64,000 nucleotides of DNA, taken from Rothia koreensis (GTDB taxonomy: Bacteria > Actinomycetota > Actinomycetes > Actinomycetales > Micrococcaceae). The position numbers were made by a program, and so were the translations under genes. The notes beneath the pieces were generated by a model. It was not told where the DNA came from and made no database searches. It saw only the letters and a program-made list of their open reading frames with translations. The stretch is from the NCBI RefSeq assembly GCF_004136575.1, contig NZ_NOIQ01000001.1, positions 496,001-560,000 of the forward strand, written 5' to 3'. Below are positions 34,633 to 42,753 of the stretch, piece after piece (positions within the stretch are counted from its first letter, which is position 1; the number at the start of each line of letters is the position of its first letter).

Positions 34633-35010
34633 GGCGGACGGGCCGGTCATAAGCCGGGTTCTGTCGACGCGAGGTTGACCTCGCGCCGTGACGATCATCC
34701 ATCTAGCCCCTTGGTTGCCCAAGGGGTCGAGCGGCCTACCCGAATGCCTGGGGCGAGCAGCCCTCGTCACGCATTCTGTCTGGCCTTGCTCCGAATGGGG
34801 TTTACCGAGCTTCCCGCGTCGCCGCGGGAACTGGTGGTCTCTTACACCACCGTTTCACCCTTGCCTGCCGAAGCAAGCGGTCTGTTTTCTGTGGCACTGG
34901 CCTGCGGGTTTCCCCGAGTGGACGTTATCCACCATCCTGCTCTGCGGAGCCCGGACTTTCCTCGGGGCGTCGAACACGCCACGCGATCGTCTCGACCGAC
35001 CCGTCCGGGG
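34633..35010 (-). ncRNA. rnpB: RNase P RNA (class A)
   Basis: This is the catalytic RNA of RNase P, which matures tRNA 5' ends. On the - strand the RNA starts with P1 (CGGACGGGTCGGTC), pairing with GACCGGCCCGTCCG at the 3' end. Conserved parts are GAGGAAAGTCCGGGCTCC (CR I), GGGTGAAACGGTGGTGTAAG with GAGACCACC, and the 3' motif ACAGAACCCGGCTTATGACC. Length is about 378 bases. A -10 TAGGAT lies just upstream at 35015-35020. Confidence 0.96.
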
Positions 35011-35014
35011 ATCA

Positions 35015-35024
35015 ATCCTACACT
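35015..35024. promoter_or_regulatory. Overlapping -10 elements for rnpB (-) and yaaA (+)
   Basis: On the - strand TAGGAT (35015-35020) sits 5-6 bases before the inferred rnpB 5' end. On the + strand TACACT (35019-35024) ends seven bases before the yaaA ATG. The two hexamers share two base pairs. Confidence 0.45.
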
Positions 35025-35031
35025 GGTAAGG

Positions 35032-35796
35032 ATGTTGATTCTGCTTCCTCCTTCCGAGTCCAAGACCGCGCCCAGTGCCGGGCCGAGCGTCGATCTGTCC
35101 GATATGAGCTTTCCGCAGCTCACCGAGGCCCGTGAAGCCATGCTTGACCGGTTGATCGAGGTGAGTTCGGGGGAGGATGCAGGTGACCTCCTGAAGACGG
35201 GCCCCAGCCTGGCGGCGGAAGTTGAGCGAAACACACGATTGCTCCGGGAGCCGACGGCGCCGGCGCTCGAGGTCTACACGGGGGTCTTGTTCGATGCTCT
35301 CGACCACCCGCACCTGAGCCCGAAGGCCCAAGAACGCGCCCGGACCCGTGTCGTGATCATCTCCGCACTCTGGGGCGCCGTGACCCCCGCTGACTTCATC
35401 CCCGCGTACCGACTGTCCATGGGTGCCAAGGTTGCGCCCGCGGGTACGCTCGCTGCGTGGTGGAAGGCTGAGCTCGGTCCGGTCCTGGATGCGCATGGTT
35501 CCGGACAGGTGATCGTGGACTGCAGGTCCTCGAGCTATGCCGCGGCGTGGAAAGCCCCCGCCGAGAGAACCGTGGGGATCAGGGTCGAGCGCGAGCTCAA
35601 CGGCAAGAGACAGGTGGTCTCCCACATGGCCAAACATTACCGGGGCGAGGTAGCTCGAATTCTCCTGGAGGCCGAAGTTGAGCCACAGTCTGTCGACGAC
35701 GTCGTCGAAATCCTTAGACCTCATTGGCAGGTTGAACTTGAGTCGGACCGGACCAAAGGCCATTCGCTGACGCTCGTGGTCCCCTCCGACGGCTGA
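35032..35796 (+). CDS. yaaA: YaaA/DUF328 family protein
   Basis: YaaA in E. coli limits peroxide damage by lowering free iron; the family has a DNA-binding fold. Here it has 254 residues from ATG 35032. Visible family features are MLILLPPSESKT at the start, YTGVLFDALD, VIISALWGAVTPADFIPAYR, VDCRSSSYAAAWKAP and SHMAKHYRGEVARILLE. The frame is open upstream but that part is antisense to rnpB. No RBS is seen, so the mRNA is probably leaderless. Confidence 0.9.
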   Translation: MLILLPPSESKTAPSAGPSVDLSDMSFPQLTEAREAMLDRLIEVSSGEDAGDLLKTGPSLAAEVERNTRLLREPTAPALEVYTGVLFDALDHPHLSPKAQERARTRVVIISALWGAVTPADFIPAYRLSMGAKVAPAGTLAAWWKAELGPVLDAHGSGQVIVDCRSSSYAAAWKAPAERTVGIRVERELNGKRQVVSHMAKHYRGEVARILLEAEVEPQSVDDVVEILRPHWQVELESDRTKGHSLTLVVPSDG

Positions 35797-35831
35797 TCAT
35801 CCGACCGGATTAATCAAGCTGAACTTGAGGT

Positions 35832-36416
35832 CTACTCTTCGTCCGAATGTCCGAAGGGATCCTCGTCGACCCCGGGCATCCACGTCAGATCGGGCTTGCC
35901 CCAGCCTTCCTTCTTGATCGCCTTCCTCGCCTTTTTCGCCCAACGGGCGTTGAGCCGGTCGACGTAGAGCTTGCCGTCAAGGTGGTCGGTCTCGTGCTGC
36001 ATGACGCGCGCGAACCATCCGGTGGCCTCGAATTCGATCGGGCGTCCGAATTCGTCCTGCGCGCTGACTTTGGCCCAATCCGCCCGCTTGAGCGGGTAGG
36101 CAAGTCCGGGCACCGACAGGCAGCCCTCAGCCTCATCCTCCTTGTCCGGCTCGACCTCGGAGATCTTTCCGAGGGTCAGCCGAGGGTTGACGAGGACCCC
36201 GCGGTTGGGCGCGTCGTCGTCGTTCTCGTGGACGAAGGTGAAAAGGCGCAGCGGCACGCCGACCTGTGTCGCCGCAAGCCCGACGCCGTGGGCCGCGTCC
36301 ATGGTCTCGTACATGTCTGCGATGAGACCTCGCAGTTCGTCGTCGAAGTCGGTGACGGGCCGCGTCGGGCTGTGCAGAACGGGGTCGCCGGTAATGACAA
36401 TCGGGCGAACGGACAT
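35832..36416 (-). CDS. def: Peptide deformylase
   Basis: Def removes the N-formyl group from new proteins with a metal ion. From ATG 36416 (AGGAGG upstream) the protein has 194 residues. Motifs I-III are present: GVGLAATQVGVPLRL, EAEGCLSVPGL (metal Cys) and VMQHETDHLDGKLYVD (HExxH). The C-terminal tail is basic then acidic. It is convergent with yaaA. Confidence 0.96.
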   Translation of the reverse strand: MSVRPIVITGDPVLHSPTRPVTDFDDELRGLIADMYETMDAAHGVGLAATQVGVPLRLFTFVHENDDDAPNRGVLVNPRLTLGKISEVEPDKEDEAEGCLSVPGLAYPLKRADWAKVSAQDEFGRPIEFEATGWFARVMQHETDHLDGKLYVDRLNARWAKKARKAIKKEGWGKPDLTWMPGVDEDPFGHSDEE

Positions 36417-36686
36417 GTGGCCTCCTGGGCGGTTAGAGCGGAATACACGCACCACCGTATCGGGAATCTCCGGACATCGACTCACCGCGAACGAAGCGAT
36501 TCGACGCAACGTGAACGCGTGCTACTAGGATGACGAAAGACAACAGTCGGTGACCAGCAGTGCGACTTCTACGGAGGATCGCTTGTTGCGGCCCTGTCAC
36601 GGCCGGAAAATCTGGCGCGTGATGATTCTGAAGCAGGGCAGCCGTCGGACCCGGGTCAGCCCGGTGCCGACTTCGACGTCGGCGGA

Positions 36687-37337
36687 ATGGCAATGGTGGT
36701 TATGTCCCGAAGGTTTGGGGTTGCCGAGGGGAACTCCCGCGACCCGGACGTCGCGCGAGCGGTTCGTGAAGCGCGCGACGAGCACGAGTTGCTCCAGAAC
36801 CTCATGGAATGCGCCTCGAACGGCAACCAGAACTGTTTTGAGCAGCTCTACGATGCCCTGGTTCCTCGGATTTACGGCCTCGTTCAGCGGATTCTCCGCA
36901 ATGTCGCGCACGCCGAGGAAGTGACCCAGGAAGTGTTTCTCGAAGTCTGGCAAAAGGCACCCCAATACGATTCCACGCGAGGGGCAGTGGGATCCTGGGT
37001 TACCGTGATCGCCCATCGTCGTGCCGTCGACCGTGTCCGAGCTGCTCAGTCGGCATCGGAGCGGGACATGCGGATGGGGGCAGCCGAGTTCGAGGAAGCC
37101 TACGAGCACGTGGAGTCGACGGTTCAGCAAGGTCTCGACAACGCCTCGGTGCATGCGGCTTTGTCCAGGGTTCCTGAATCTCAGGTTGAGGTCGTAACCC
37201 TGGCATATTTTGGCGGGCTGTCACAGAGTCGGATTGCGCAGGCCCTGGGTGTCCCGCTGGGTACCGTCAAAACAAGGATGAGGCTTGGTCTCATGCGACT
37301 GCGGTCAGAGTTGGGAGGCGAGTATGAAATCGGATGA
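36687..37337 (+). CDS. sigK: ECF sigma factor, SigK-like
   Basis: This group 4 sigma factor has 216 residues. Region 2 is LYDALVPRIYGLVQRILRNV with HAEEVTQEVFLEVWQKAPQY and GSWVTVIAHRRAVDRVR; region 4 is LSRVPESQVEVVTLAYFGGL with SRIAQALGVPLGTVKTR. The N-terminal 30 residues are polar, and the exact start is unsure because ATGs at 36687, 36693 and 36702 are all in frame. The downstream anti-sigma gene overlaps by 14 bases, as for sigK-rskA in mycobacteria. Confidence 0.9.
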   Translation: MAMVVMSRRFGVAEGNSRDPDVARAVREARDEHELLQNLMECASNGNQNCFEQLYDALVPRIYGLVQRILRNVAHAEEVTQEVFLEVWQKAPQYDSTRGAVGSWVTVIAHRRAVDRVRAAQSASERDMRMGAAEFEEAYEHVESTVQQGLDNASVHAALSRVPESQVEVVTLAYFGGLSQSRIAQALGVPLGTVKTRMRLGLMRLRSELGGEYEIG

Positions 37338-38145
37338 GAACGCCGTGGACGACGCAGCTGCGTACTCCCTCCATGCACTCGATCCCGAGGAGAACGAACG
37401 ATTCGAGGCTCGGGCCGGCCGGGCCGAAAAAGATCTCGCCGCGGAATGGGCACTGGTAGGGGCCCGCTTGGGGAAGGCGGTCGCTCCCGAAGAGCCGCCT
37501 GCGCGCCTCAAAGAAAATCTCATGCGGCAGGTTGCCCAGACAGAACAGGTCGACCCCTCCGCCCCACCCAAACCTGCCGGGAGTTCGAAAGCGCCCGCAT
37601 CCGGCGCCCGCGGCCGGGCCCGACGACGCTGGGGCATGGTGCCCGTGACCGTTGCCGCTGCTTGCGCGGTGCTGGCCGTTGTGGCCGGTGTGTGGGGGAT
37701 GGACCAGAAGCGCCAGGCGGATGAAACGCGGTCCGCACTTTCTGCGGCCGAGTCCGAATCCGGGTCGAAGACCGAGTCGCCATCGATTCTGGACCAGATC
37801 TCATCGGCGTCGGACGTCTCCCTGGCCAAGGGAAACATGGACGGGGCGAATATCTCCGTGATGTATTCCGCGTCCCACAACATGGCTGGGGTCTCGACGT
37901 CGGACATGCCGCCGTTGCCGGAGGGCAAGGTCTACATGCTCTGGCTCCTGGACAAGGACCACAACGTGGTCGGATCGGGGTCGATCTCGGGGGGTACGAA
38001 CGGAGAAGGACAGAACGCGGGCGTTGACTTGACGACCATGACGGACCAGGACCTGAGCTCCGTTGCGGCCTTCGGGATCACGGTCGAGAACCGCGATGCC
38101 AAGGCGCCCACCGGCGATCCCTTCATGCTGGAATCGGACAGCTGA
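37324..38145 (+). CDS. Anti-sigma factor, RskA-like
   Basis: This is a membrane anti-sigma factor expected to hold the upstream sigma factor. From ATG 37324 (GGGAGG upstream) it has 273 residues: an N-terminal cytoplasmic domain (DDAAAYSLHALDPEENERFE, the zinc-less RskA type), one membrane segment (MVPVTVAAACAVLAVVAGVW), a coiled linker and an extracytoplasmic RskA domain (LPEGKVYMLWLLDKDHNVVG and TVENRDAKAPTGDPFM). Release is probably by regulated proteolysis; the signal is unknown. Confidence 0.9.
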   Translation: MKSDENAVDDAAAYSLHALDPEENERFEARAGRAEKDLAAEWALVGARLGKAVAPEEPPARLKENLMRQVAQTEQVDPSAPPKPAGSSKAPASGARGRARRRWGMVPVTVAAACAVLAVVAGVWGMDQKRQADETRSALSAAESESGSKTESPSILDQISSASDVSLAKGNMDGANISVMYSASHNMAGVSTSDMPPLPEGKVYMLWLLDKDHNVVGSGSISGGTNGEGQNAGVDLTTMTDQDLSSVAAFGITVENRDAKAPTGDPFMLESDS

Positions 38146-38194
38146 CTCGGCTGCCGCCGTCCGATGCGGCAGAGCCTGGCGCTATCCGATAACC

Positions 38195-38207
38195 TGAACA
38201 CTGTTCA
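38195..38207. promoter_or_regulatory. BioQ-type operator upstream of bioY
   Basis: TGAACACTGTTCA is a 13-base palindrome, TGAAC-N3-GTTCA, 75 bases before bioY. The BioQ repressor site described in Corynebacterium is TGAAC-N3-GTTAC, so half-sites and spacing agree. It overlaps a likely promoter region (GATAAC just upstream). No bioQ gene is in the window, so this is inference. Confidence 0.55.
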
Positions 38208-38281
38208 AAATCACGCGACGGTCATCGGTGCCCCGGACATCCGGCGATCCGAGCAGACCGCGCACGACAATGGAGGAGACA

Positions 38282-38875
38282 GTGAATTCAGTACCCGGAG
38301 GGGCCCGCCCGGCCGCGACCGTGCAATCGACTTCGGTAGCGCACTCGATCGCCTATATTGCGGTTTTCGCGGCATTGGTCGCCGTCCTGGGGTTGCCGGG
38401 AAATATCCCCTTGCCCGGGCTCGTGCCGATTACGGCGCAGACCCTCGGAGTCATGCTGGCCGGCGCGGTTCTCGGGGCGCGCAGGGGAGCCCTGTCGATG
38501 ATCCTGTTCCTGGCCCTCGTTGCGATGGGCTTGCCTCTGCTCTCCGGGGGGCGCGGGGGACTGGGTGTGTTCGTGGGTCCGAGCGCGGGGTACATGATCG
38601 CCTGGGTCGTGGGAGCGGCGGTCGTCGGTCTCGTTGTTCGATCGGGGTCGGGGCGACCGACCTGGTTGAAAGCATTCGCCGGGTGCGTCCTCGGCGGAAT
38701 GATCACTCTCTACGTCATCGGAATCCCTGTCCAAGCAGCGGTGACAGGGATGTCGCTCGGCCAGACGTTCACTGCCTCACTGCTCTTCCTGCCCGGAGAC
38801 CTGATCAAGGCCGTCATCGCGAGCATCGTGACCATGGGGCTGTGGAAGGCCTACCCGAGAGCCTTCCACCAGTGA
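38282..38875 (+). CDS. bioY: Biotin transporter S component BioY
   Basis: BioY binds and moves biotin across the membrane, alone or with the BioMN energy-coupling module. From GTG 38282 behind GGAGGAGACA it has 197 residues and six membrane segments. Typical parts are LGLPGNIPLPGLVPITAQTL, GAVLGARRGALSMILFLALV, GLPLLSGGRGGLGVFVGPSA and LPGDLIKAVIASIV. It heads an operon with a ligase, a thiolase, bioM and bioN; overlaps link most of the genes. Confidence 0.95.
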   Translation: MNSVPGGARPAATVQSTSVAHSIAYIAVFAALVAVLGLPGNIPLPGLVPITAQTLGVMLAGAVLGARRGALSMILFLALVAMGLPLLSGGRGGLGVFVGPSAGYMIAWVVGAAVVGLVVRSGSGRPTWLKAFAGCVLGGMITLYVIGIPVQAAVTGMSLGQTFTASLLFLPGDLIKAVIASIVTMGLWKAYPRAFHQ

Positions 38876-40020
38876 CGCACCGGCCAGAACCTGTCCTCGC
38901 CGGCCGCGTCCGGCCGCTCCGGGACCGGGACCACGAACGAGTGCTGCGCGAAGCCCTCGCTGTTCGACGCGCAGGCGACATCCCGTTGATCGGAGACGAG
39001 CGTTGGAGCGAAGACCAGTGGCGCGGCGTCGTCGAGCACGCGACCGGTGCGATCGTCCCCGACGAGGCGGAATGGGCGGCATTGACGTCAGGAAGCACCG
39101 GGCGTCCACGGATCATCCTGAGAACCCAGCAATCGTGGGACATGTCCTATCCGTTCCTGGATGAGTGGGGCGAGCTGACCCCAGCGGACACCATGCTGAT
39201 CGCGGCCCACCCGGTGTCGTCCATGGCCTCCTACGCCGCCTCCCACGCGGCTCATACCGGATTCCCCTTCAATACGCCGGTGAAGCACCGCATGGGACCT
39301 GGAGATATCGCGAGCGCCACGATCCTCCACGGGACGCCGTGGCACCTGCGTGACCTCCTTGATCTGCTCGATGCCGGGCACCCCAGCCCAATGCGTGTGG
39401 CGTTCGTGGGAGGAGACCGGTTGCCCCAGCAATTGCGCCACCGGGCAGCACACCGCGGCATCCGGGTGTTGGGGTACTTCGGGGCTGCCGAGCTGTCCAT
39501 GGTAGCGATCGACGACGGCGACGGCCTGCGAGCCTTCCCGGGTGTGGACCTGCAGACCCGGGACGGCGTCCTCTGGGCGAGAACTGACCAGCGGGCAGTG
39601 GCCGTGCTCGGTACCGGCGGCGCCTATCGAGTCCGAGGAGCCTGGGCCACGGTCGGGGACCGTGCTGTCATAGCAGATGGCCGGCTGAGTCTCCGCGGCC
39701 GGAGCGACGACGCGATACAGACGGCTGGCGCCACCGTCCTCCCGAACGACATCGAGGAAGTCCTCGCGTCGGTCCATGGGGTGCATGCCGCAACCGTGAT
39801 CGGCGTTCCGGACGAACGTGCCGGTCAACTCGTCGCCGCCGCCCTCGAAACCGACGGCGGGGACACCACACAGGTTCTGGAACGCGTCAAGAGCATCGCC
39901 AGAGCGCAACTGACCCCCGCACACATTCCGCGCCGGTGGAAGACGACAACCCGATTGCCACGTACCGGTTCCGGCAAGATACGCAGACCGACGCCTGAAG
40001 AATTCGAGGCACTCCGATGA
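38872..40020 (+). CDS. Short AMP-dependent acyl-CoA ligase in the biotin operon
   Basis: This ANL-superfamily enzyme should activate a carboxylic acid via acyl-AMP to acyl-CoA. It has 382 residues, shorter than the usual 500+, with a reduced N-terminal region. Motifs: A3 LTSGSTGRPRIILRT, A5 GYFGAAELSMV, A8 region DGRLSLRGRSDDAIQTAGAT and A10 LPRTGSGKIRRP with the catalytic Lys. The GTG start overlaps the bioY stop. Context resembles yhfT in B. subtilis yhfUTS, a BirA-regulated bioY-ligase-thiolase group. Substrate (pimelate or fatty acid?) is unknown. Confidence 0.85.
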   Translation: MTHRPEPVLAGRVRPLRDRDHERVLREALAVRRAGDIPLIGDERWSEDQWRGVVEHATGAIVPDEAEWAALTSGSTGRPRIILRTQQSWDMSYPFLDEWGELTPADTMLIAAHPVSSMASYAASHAAHTGFPFNTPVKHRMGPGDIASATILHGTPWHLRDLLDLLDAGHPSPMRVAFVGGDRLPQQLRHRAAHRGIRVLGYFGAAELSMVAIDDGDGLRAFPGVDLQTRDGVLWARTDQRAVAVLGTGGAYRVRGAWATVGDRAVIADGRLSLRGRSDDAIQTAGATVLPNDIEEVLASVHGVHAATVIGVPDERAGQLVAAALETDGGDTTQVLERVKSIARAQLTPAHIPRRWKTTTRLPRTGSGKIRRPTPEEFEALR

Positions 40021-40048
40021 GACTCCCCAGACTCGCCCCAGGAACACC

Positions 40049-41170
40049 ATGCCCCACGCAGCGCTGACCGCGACCCGCCGAACCCCTGTCACCGCCCGCT
40101 CGCGAGCCCTGGCCCACTACCGCGTCGACGAACTCGCGGCCACGGTCCTGGCCGACCTGGCGACGGACTGGGGGCGGGCCCCCGACGGCGTCATGCTCGG
40201 CAACTGCACCGGTCCGGGCGGGAACCTGGGACGCAATGCGGCCCTTGCGGCAGGTTTCGGAGGAAGCTGCGTCGGGTGGGGGATAGACGTCCAATGCGGC
40301 TCGGGACTGGCGGCCGTGCAGCAGGCCGCCCACCAGGTCGCCGCAACCGGCACCACGATCTTTGCGGGCGGGGCCGAATCGGCCTCGACGGCGCCCACAC
40401 GTTCCTACAACGGCGTGCCCTTCGACCGGGCCCCCTTCGCACCTCAGGGGTTTCCCGACCCGGACATGATCGAGGCGGCCGACGCTCTGGCCCGCATCAC
40501 GAGGATCTCCCGGGAAAGGCAAGAAGGCTACGCCGTTCGGAGTCACCGACTCGCCCTGGCTTCGGAGCACCATCGATGGGCGGAAACGAGTTGGATGGTG
40601 GGGAACGATCGGGCCGCCCGAGTCGTCGACGACGGTCCGCGACGACTGACCTCAGAAAGCCTGAGGAGGTTTTCACCCATCATCGACGTGGAGAACGCCA
40701 CCGTGACACCGGGAACGACGGCACGCATCTCGGATGGGGCCGCGGGCGTCGTCGTCGCTCCCCTGGAATCGACGGACGGACCGCATTGGCGCATCATCGC
40801 GTCGACCCTGACCGGCGGGGACCCAGCGGTCCCGGGCCTCGCGCCGGTCGAGGCCACTCAGCAGGCCCTTGCCCATGCAGGGCTCGCGATGGACGACATG
40901 GACGTCATTGAGGTCGTCGAGGCGTTCGCCGCCCAGGTCATCGCTTTTCTCGAGCCCTTTCACCTCGCAACAGGCGATGCCATCGACCCCCGCGTCAACG
41001 CACGCGGAGGGGCGATCGCCCTGGGCCACCCCTGGGGTGCCTCGGGCGCCATCGCCCTGGGCACTCTCATGAATCGGCTCTCGGAAGCAGGGCCGGGAGC
41101 CCGAGGGCTCATGACATGTGCCATTGGAGGGGGTATGGGCGCCACCATGATCTTGGAGTACAACGCATGA
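40049..41170 (+). CDS. Thiolase family protein in the biotin operon
   Basis: Thiolases condense or cleave 3-ketoacyl-CoA. The protein has 373 residues from ATG 40049 (AGGAA upstream). Catalytic residues are visible: Cys in GIDVQCGSGLAAVQQ, His in GGAIALGHPWGASGAIALG and Cys in TCAIGGGMGATMILEY. Between them VEVVEAFAAQVIAFLEP matches the family, where N-E-A-F is more usual. It lies 28 bases after the ligase and overlaps bioM by ATGA. It parallels yhfS of B. subtilis. A role in making a biotin precursor chain is inferred. Confidence 0.88.
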   Translation: MPHAALTATRRTPVTARSRALAHYRVDELAATVLADLATDWGRAPDGVMLGNCTGPGGNLGRNAALAAGFGGSCVGWGIDVQCGSGLAAVQQAAHQVAATGTTIFAGGAESASTAPTRSYNGVPFDRAPFAPQGFPDPDMIEAADALARITRISRERQEGYAVRSHRLALASEHHRWAETSWMVGNDRAARVVDDGPRRLTSESLRRFSPIIDVENATVTPGTTARISDGAAGVVVAPLESTDGPHWRIIASTLTGGDPAVPGLAPVEATQQALAHAGLAMDDMDVIEVVEAFAAQVIAFLEPFHLATGDAIDPRVNARGGAIALGHPWGASGAIALGTLMNRLSEAGPGARGLMTCAIGGGMGATMILEYNA

Positions 41171-41859
41171 GCATCACCATCGACAACCTGACGGTCGAAG
41201 TTGACGGCCCGGAGGGGCGGACCCTCCTGCTCGACTCGGTTACGGCCGACCTCGACGCGCCCCGCATCGCCATCATCGGGGAGAACGGTTCCGGGAAATC
41301 CACGCTGACCAAAGCCATCGCCGGGCTCGTGCAGCCGACCGCCGGAAAGGTCGCCGTCAACGGAATCGACACCGTGGGGCAGGCCAAGCGGCTGCGGCGC
41401 GCCGTAGGATTTGTGTTCGCAAACCCCGGGGCGCAGACCATCATGCCCACGGTGCGCGAAGACATCGCCCTGACGCTTCGCGGAAGAAAGCTGTCCCGAG
41501 AGGAGATCTCGGCGAGAGTCGAAGAAGCCATCCGAGAACACGAGCTCGAAGATCTGGCGGACCGCCCGTGCCATGCGCTCTCGAGCGGCCAGATGCAGCG
41601 TCTGGCTTTGTGCTCCGTGCTGGTCGGCGAACCCGATCTGGTCATCGCTGACGAGCCAACCAGTCTGTTGGATGCACGGCATCGACGCATCATCGCGCGG
41701 CGATTGCTCGAACCGGCGGCCCCGCAGGTGCTCCTCGTGACGCATGACCTCGACTTGGCCAGACACTGTGATCAGGCAGTGCTGATCGCCGATGGCTCGC
41801 TTGCGGAACAGGGCGACCCGGCGCACGTGATTGATTGCTACGAACGGATTCTGGCGTGA
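41167..41859 (+). CDS. bioM: ECF transporter ATPase BioM
   Basis: This ABC ATPase energises BioY. It has 230 residues from ATG 41167. Walker A is IIGENGSGKSTLTKAI, Q loop GFVFANPGAQTIMPTV, signature ALSSGQMQRLALCSVL (second Ser instead of Gly), Walker B DLVIADEPTSLLDA and the switch His in LLVTHDLDLA. It overlaps the thiolase before it and bioN after it. Confidence 0.93.
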   Translation: MSITIDNLTVEVDGPEGRTLLLDSVTADLDAPRIAIIGENGSGKSTLTKAIAGLVQPTAGKVAVNGIDTVGQAKRLRRAVGFVFANPGAQTIMPTVREDIALTLRGRKLSREEISARVEEAIREHELEDLADRPCHALSSGQMQRLALCSVLVGEPDLVIADEPTSLLDARHRRIIARRLLEPAAPQVLLVTHDLDLARHCDQAVLIADGSLAEQGDPAHVIDCYERILA

Positions 41860-42467
41860 TCTCCCTCTACTCTCCGGGAAACAGCCCCGTTCACAGGATG
41901 CCCGTGGGCGGCAAGCTTGTCTCCTTCGCACTCGTCGCCCTCGGGCTCTCCTTTGCACCGGCGACGTGGTGGACGATCGGCGTGTGTCTGGTCATCGCGC
42001 CCGTTGCATACGCGCTTGCGGGGCTCGGAATGCGGTTGTTGTTCAAGGATCTGCGCGGACTCCTGCTGATCCTTGTTTTCCTGGCGGTGACCCAGGCGAT
42101 ATTCCTCGAACCGATCGACGCCGTCCGCAACACCGTGCGGGTCCTGGCGATTATTCTGCTGGCCCAGGTCGTCACCCGAACCACGCCGGTCCAGGGGATG
42201 ATCGAAACCTGCGAACGAGTCCTGGGGCCATTTCGACGTTTTGGTGTGAACCCGGAACGCATTGGCCTCGCCATGGCTCTGACCTTGACGTCCGTCAACC
42301 AGCTCGGAGCGATCGTCAAGGAGGTCAAGGACGCGCAGAAGGCCAGGGGAGTGCGGATCGCACCGTGGGCATGGGTCATGCCCGTCCTGGTGCTTACTCT
42401 GCAGCACGCAGACCAAGTCGGCGACGCCCTGGAAGCAAGGGGTTTGGGCGGGTCGGACGAGGACTGA
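41856..42467 (+). CDS. bioN: ECF transporter transmembrane component BioN
   Basis: BioN is the T component that couples BioM to BioY. From a GTG overlapping the bioM stop it has 203 residues and four to five membrane segments. The two Ala-Arg-Gly-type coupling motifs appear as KDAQKARGVRI and DALEARGLGG. The start ISLYSPGNSPVHRMPVGGKL is typical. It ends the operon; terminator and tRNA-His lie downstream on the other strand. Confidence 0.93.
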   Translation: MISLYSPGNSPVHRMPVGGKLVSFALVALGLSFAPATWWTIGVCLVIAPVAYALAGLGMRLLFKDLRGLLLILVFLAVTQAIFLEPIDAVRNTVRVLAIILLAQVVTRTTPVQGMIETCERVLGPFRRFGVNPERIGLAMALTLTSVNQLGAIVKEVKDAQKARGVRIAPWAWVMPVLVLTLQHADQVGDALEARGLGGSDED

Positions 42468-42499
42468 AGCCCGGGTCACGGAAGAGGCGGCCCGGAAAC

Positions 42500-42552
42500 A
42501 AAAACGAGGTGCGAACCCTCACTGGATGACCAGCGGTGGGTACACACCTCGC
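42500..42552 (-). terminator. Terminator after tRNA-His
   Basis: On the - strand GCGAGGTGTGTACCC pairs with GGGTTCGCACCTCG (with one or two mismatches) and is followed by TTTTTG. The hairpin begins six bases after the tRNA CCA end. Confidence 0.75.
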
Positions 42553-42557
42553 TTATC

Positions 42558-42634
42558 TGGGGTGAGCGACGGGGTTTGAACCCGCGACCTCCTGGACCAC
42601 AACCAGGCGCTCTGCCGACTGAGCTACGCCCACC
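42558..42634 (-). tRNA. tRNA-His (anticodon GTG)
   Basis: Acceptor arms GTGGGCG and CGCTCAC pair, and an extra 5' G (42634) faces discriminator C, the identity mark of tRNA-His. The anticodon loop is TTGTGGT-like within CCTGG...CCAGG, anticodon GTG. The T loop is TTCAAAC and CCA is encoded. Confidence 0.96.
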
Positions 42635-42753
42635 AAGAATCGGTGCCCGATCAGCAATCGGACAACGAATTAGAGCTTACATGAGCCCCGCCAGGGGTGC
42701 CAATCCGAAGCAGTGAGACATCAGTGAGAACTCTCACACCCGCGGGGCCGAGC

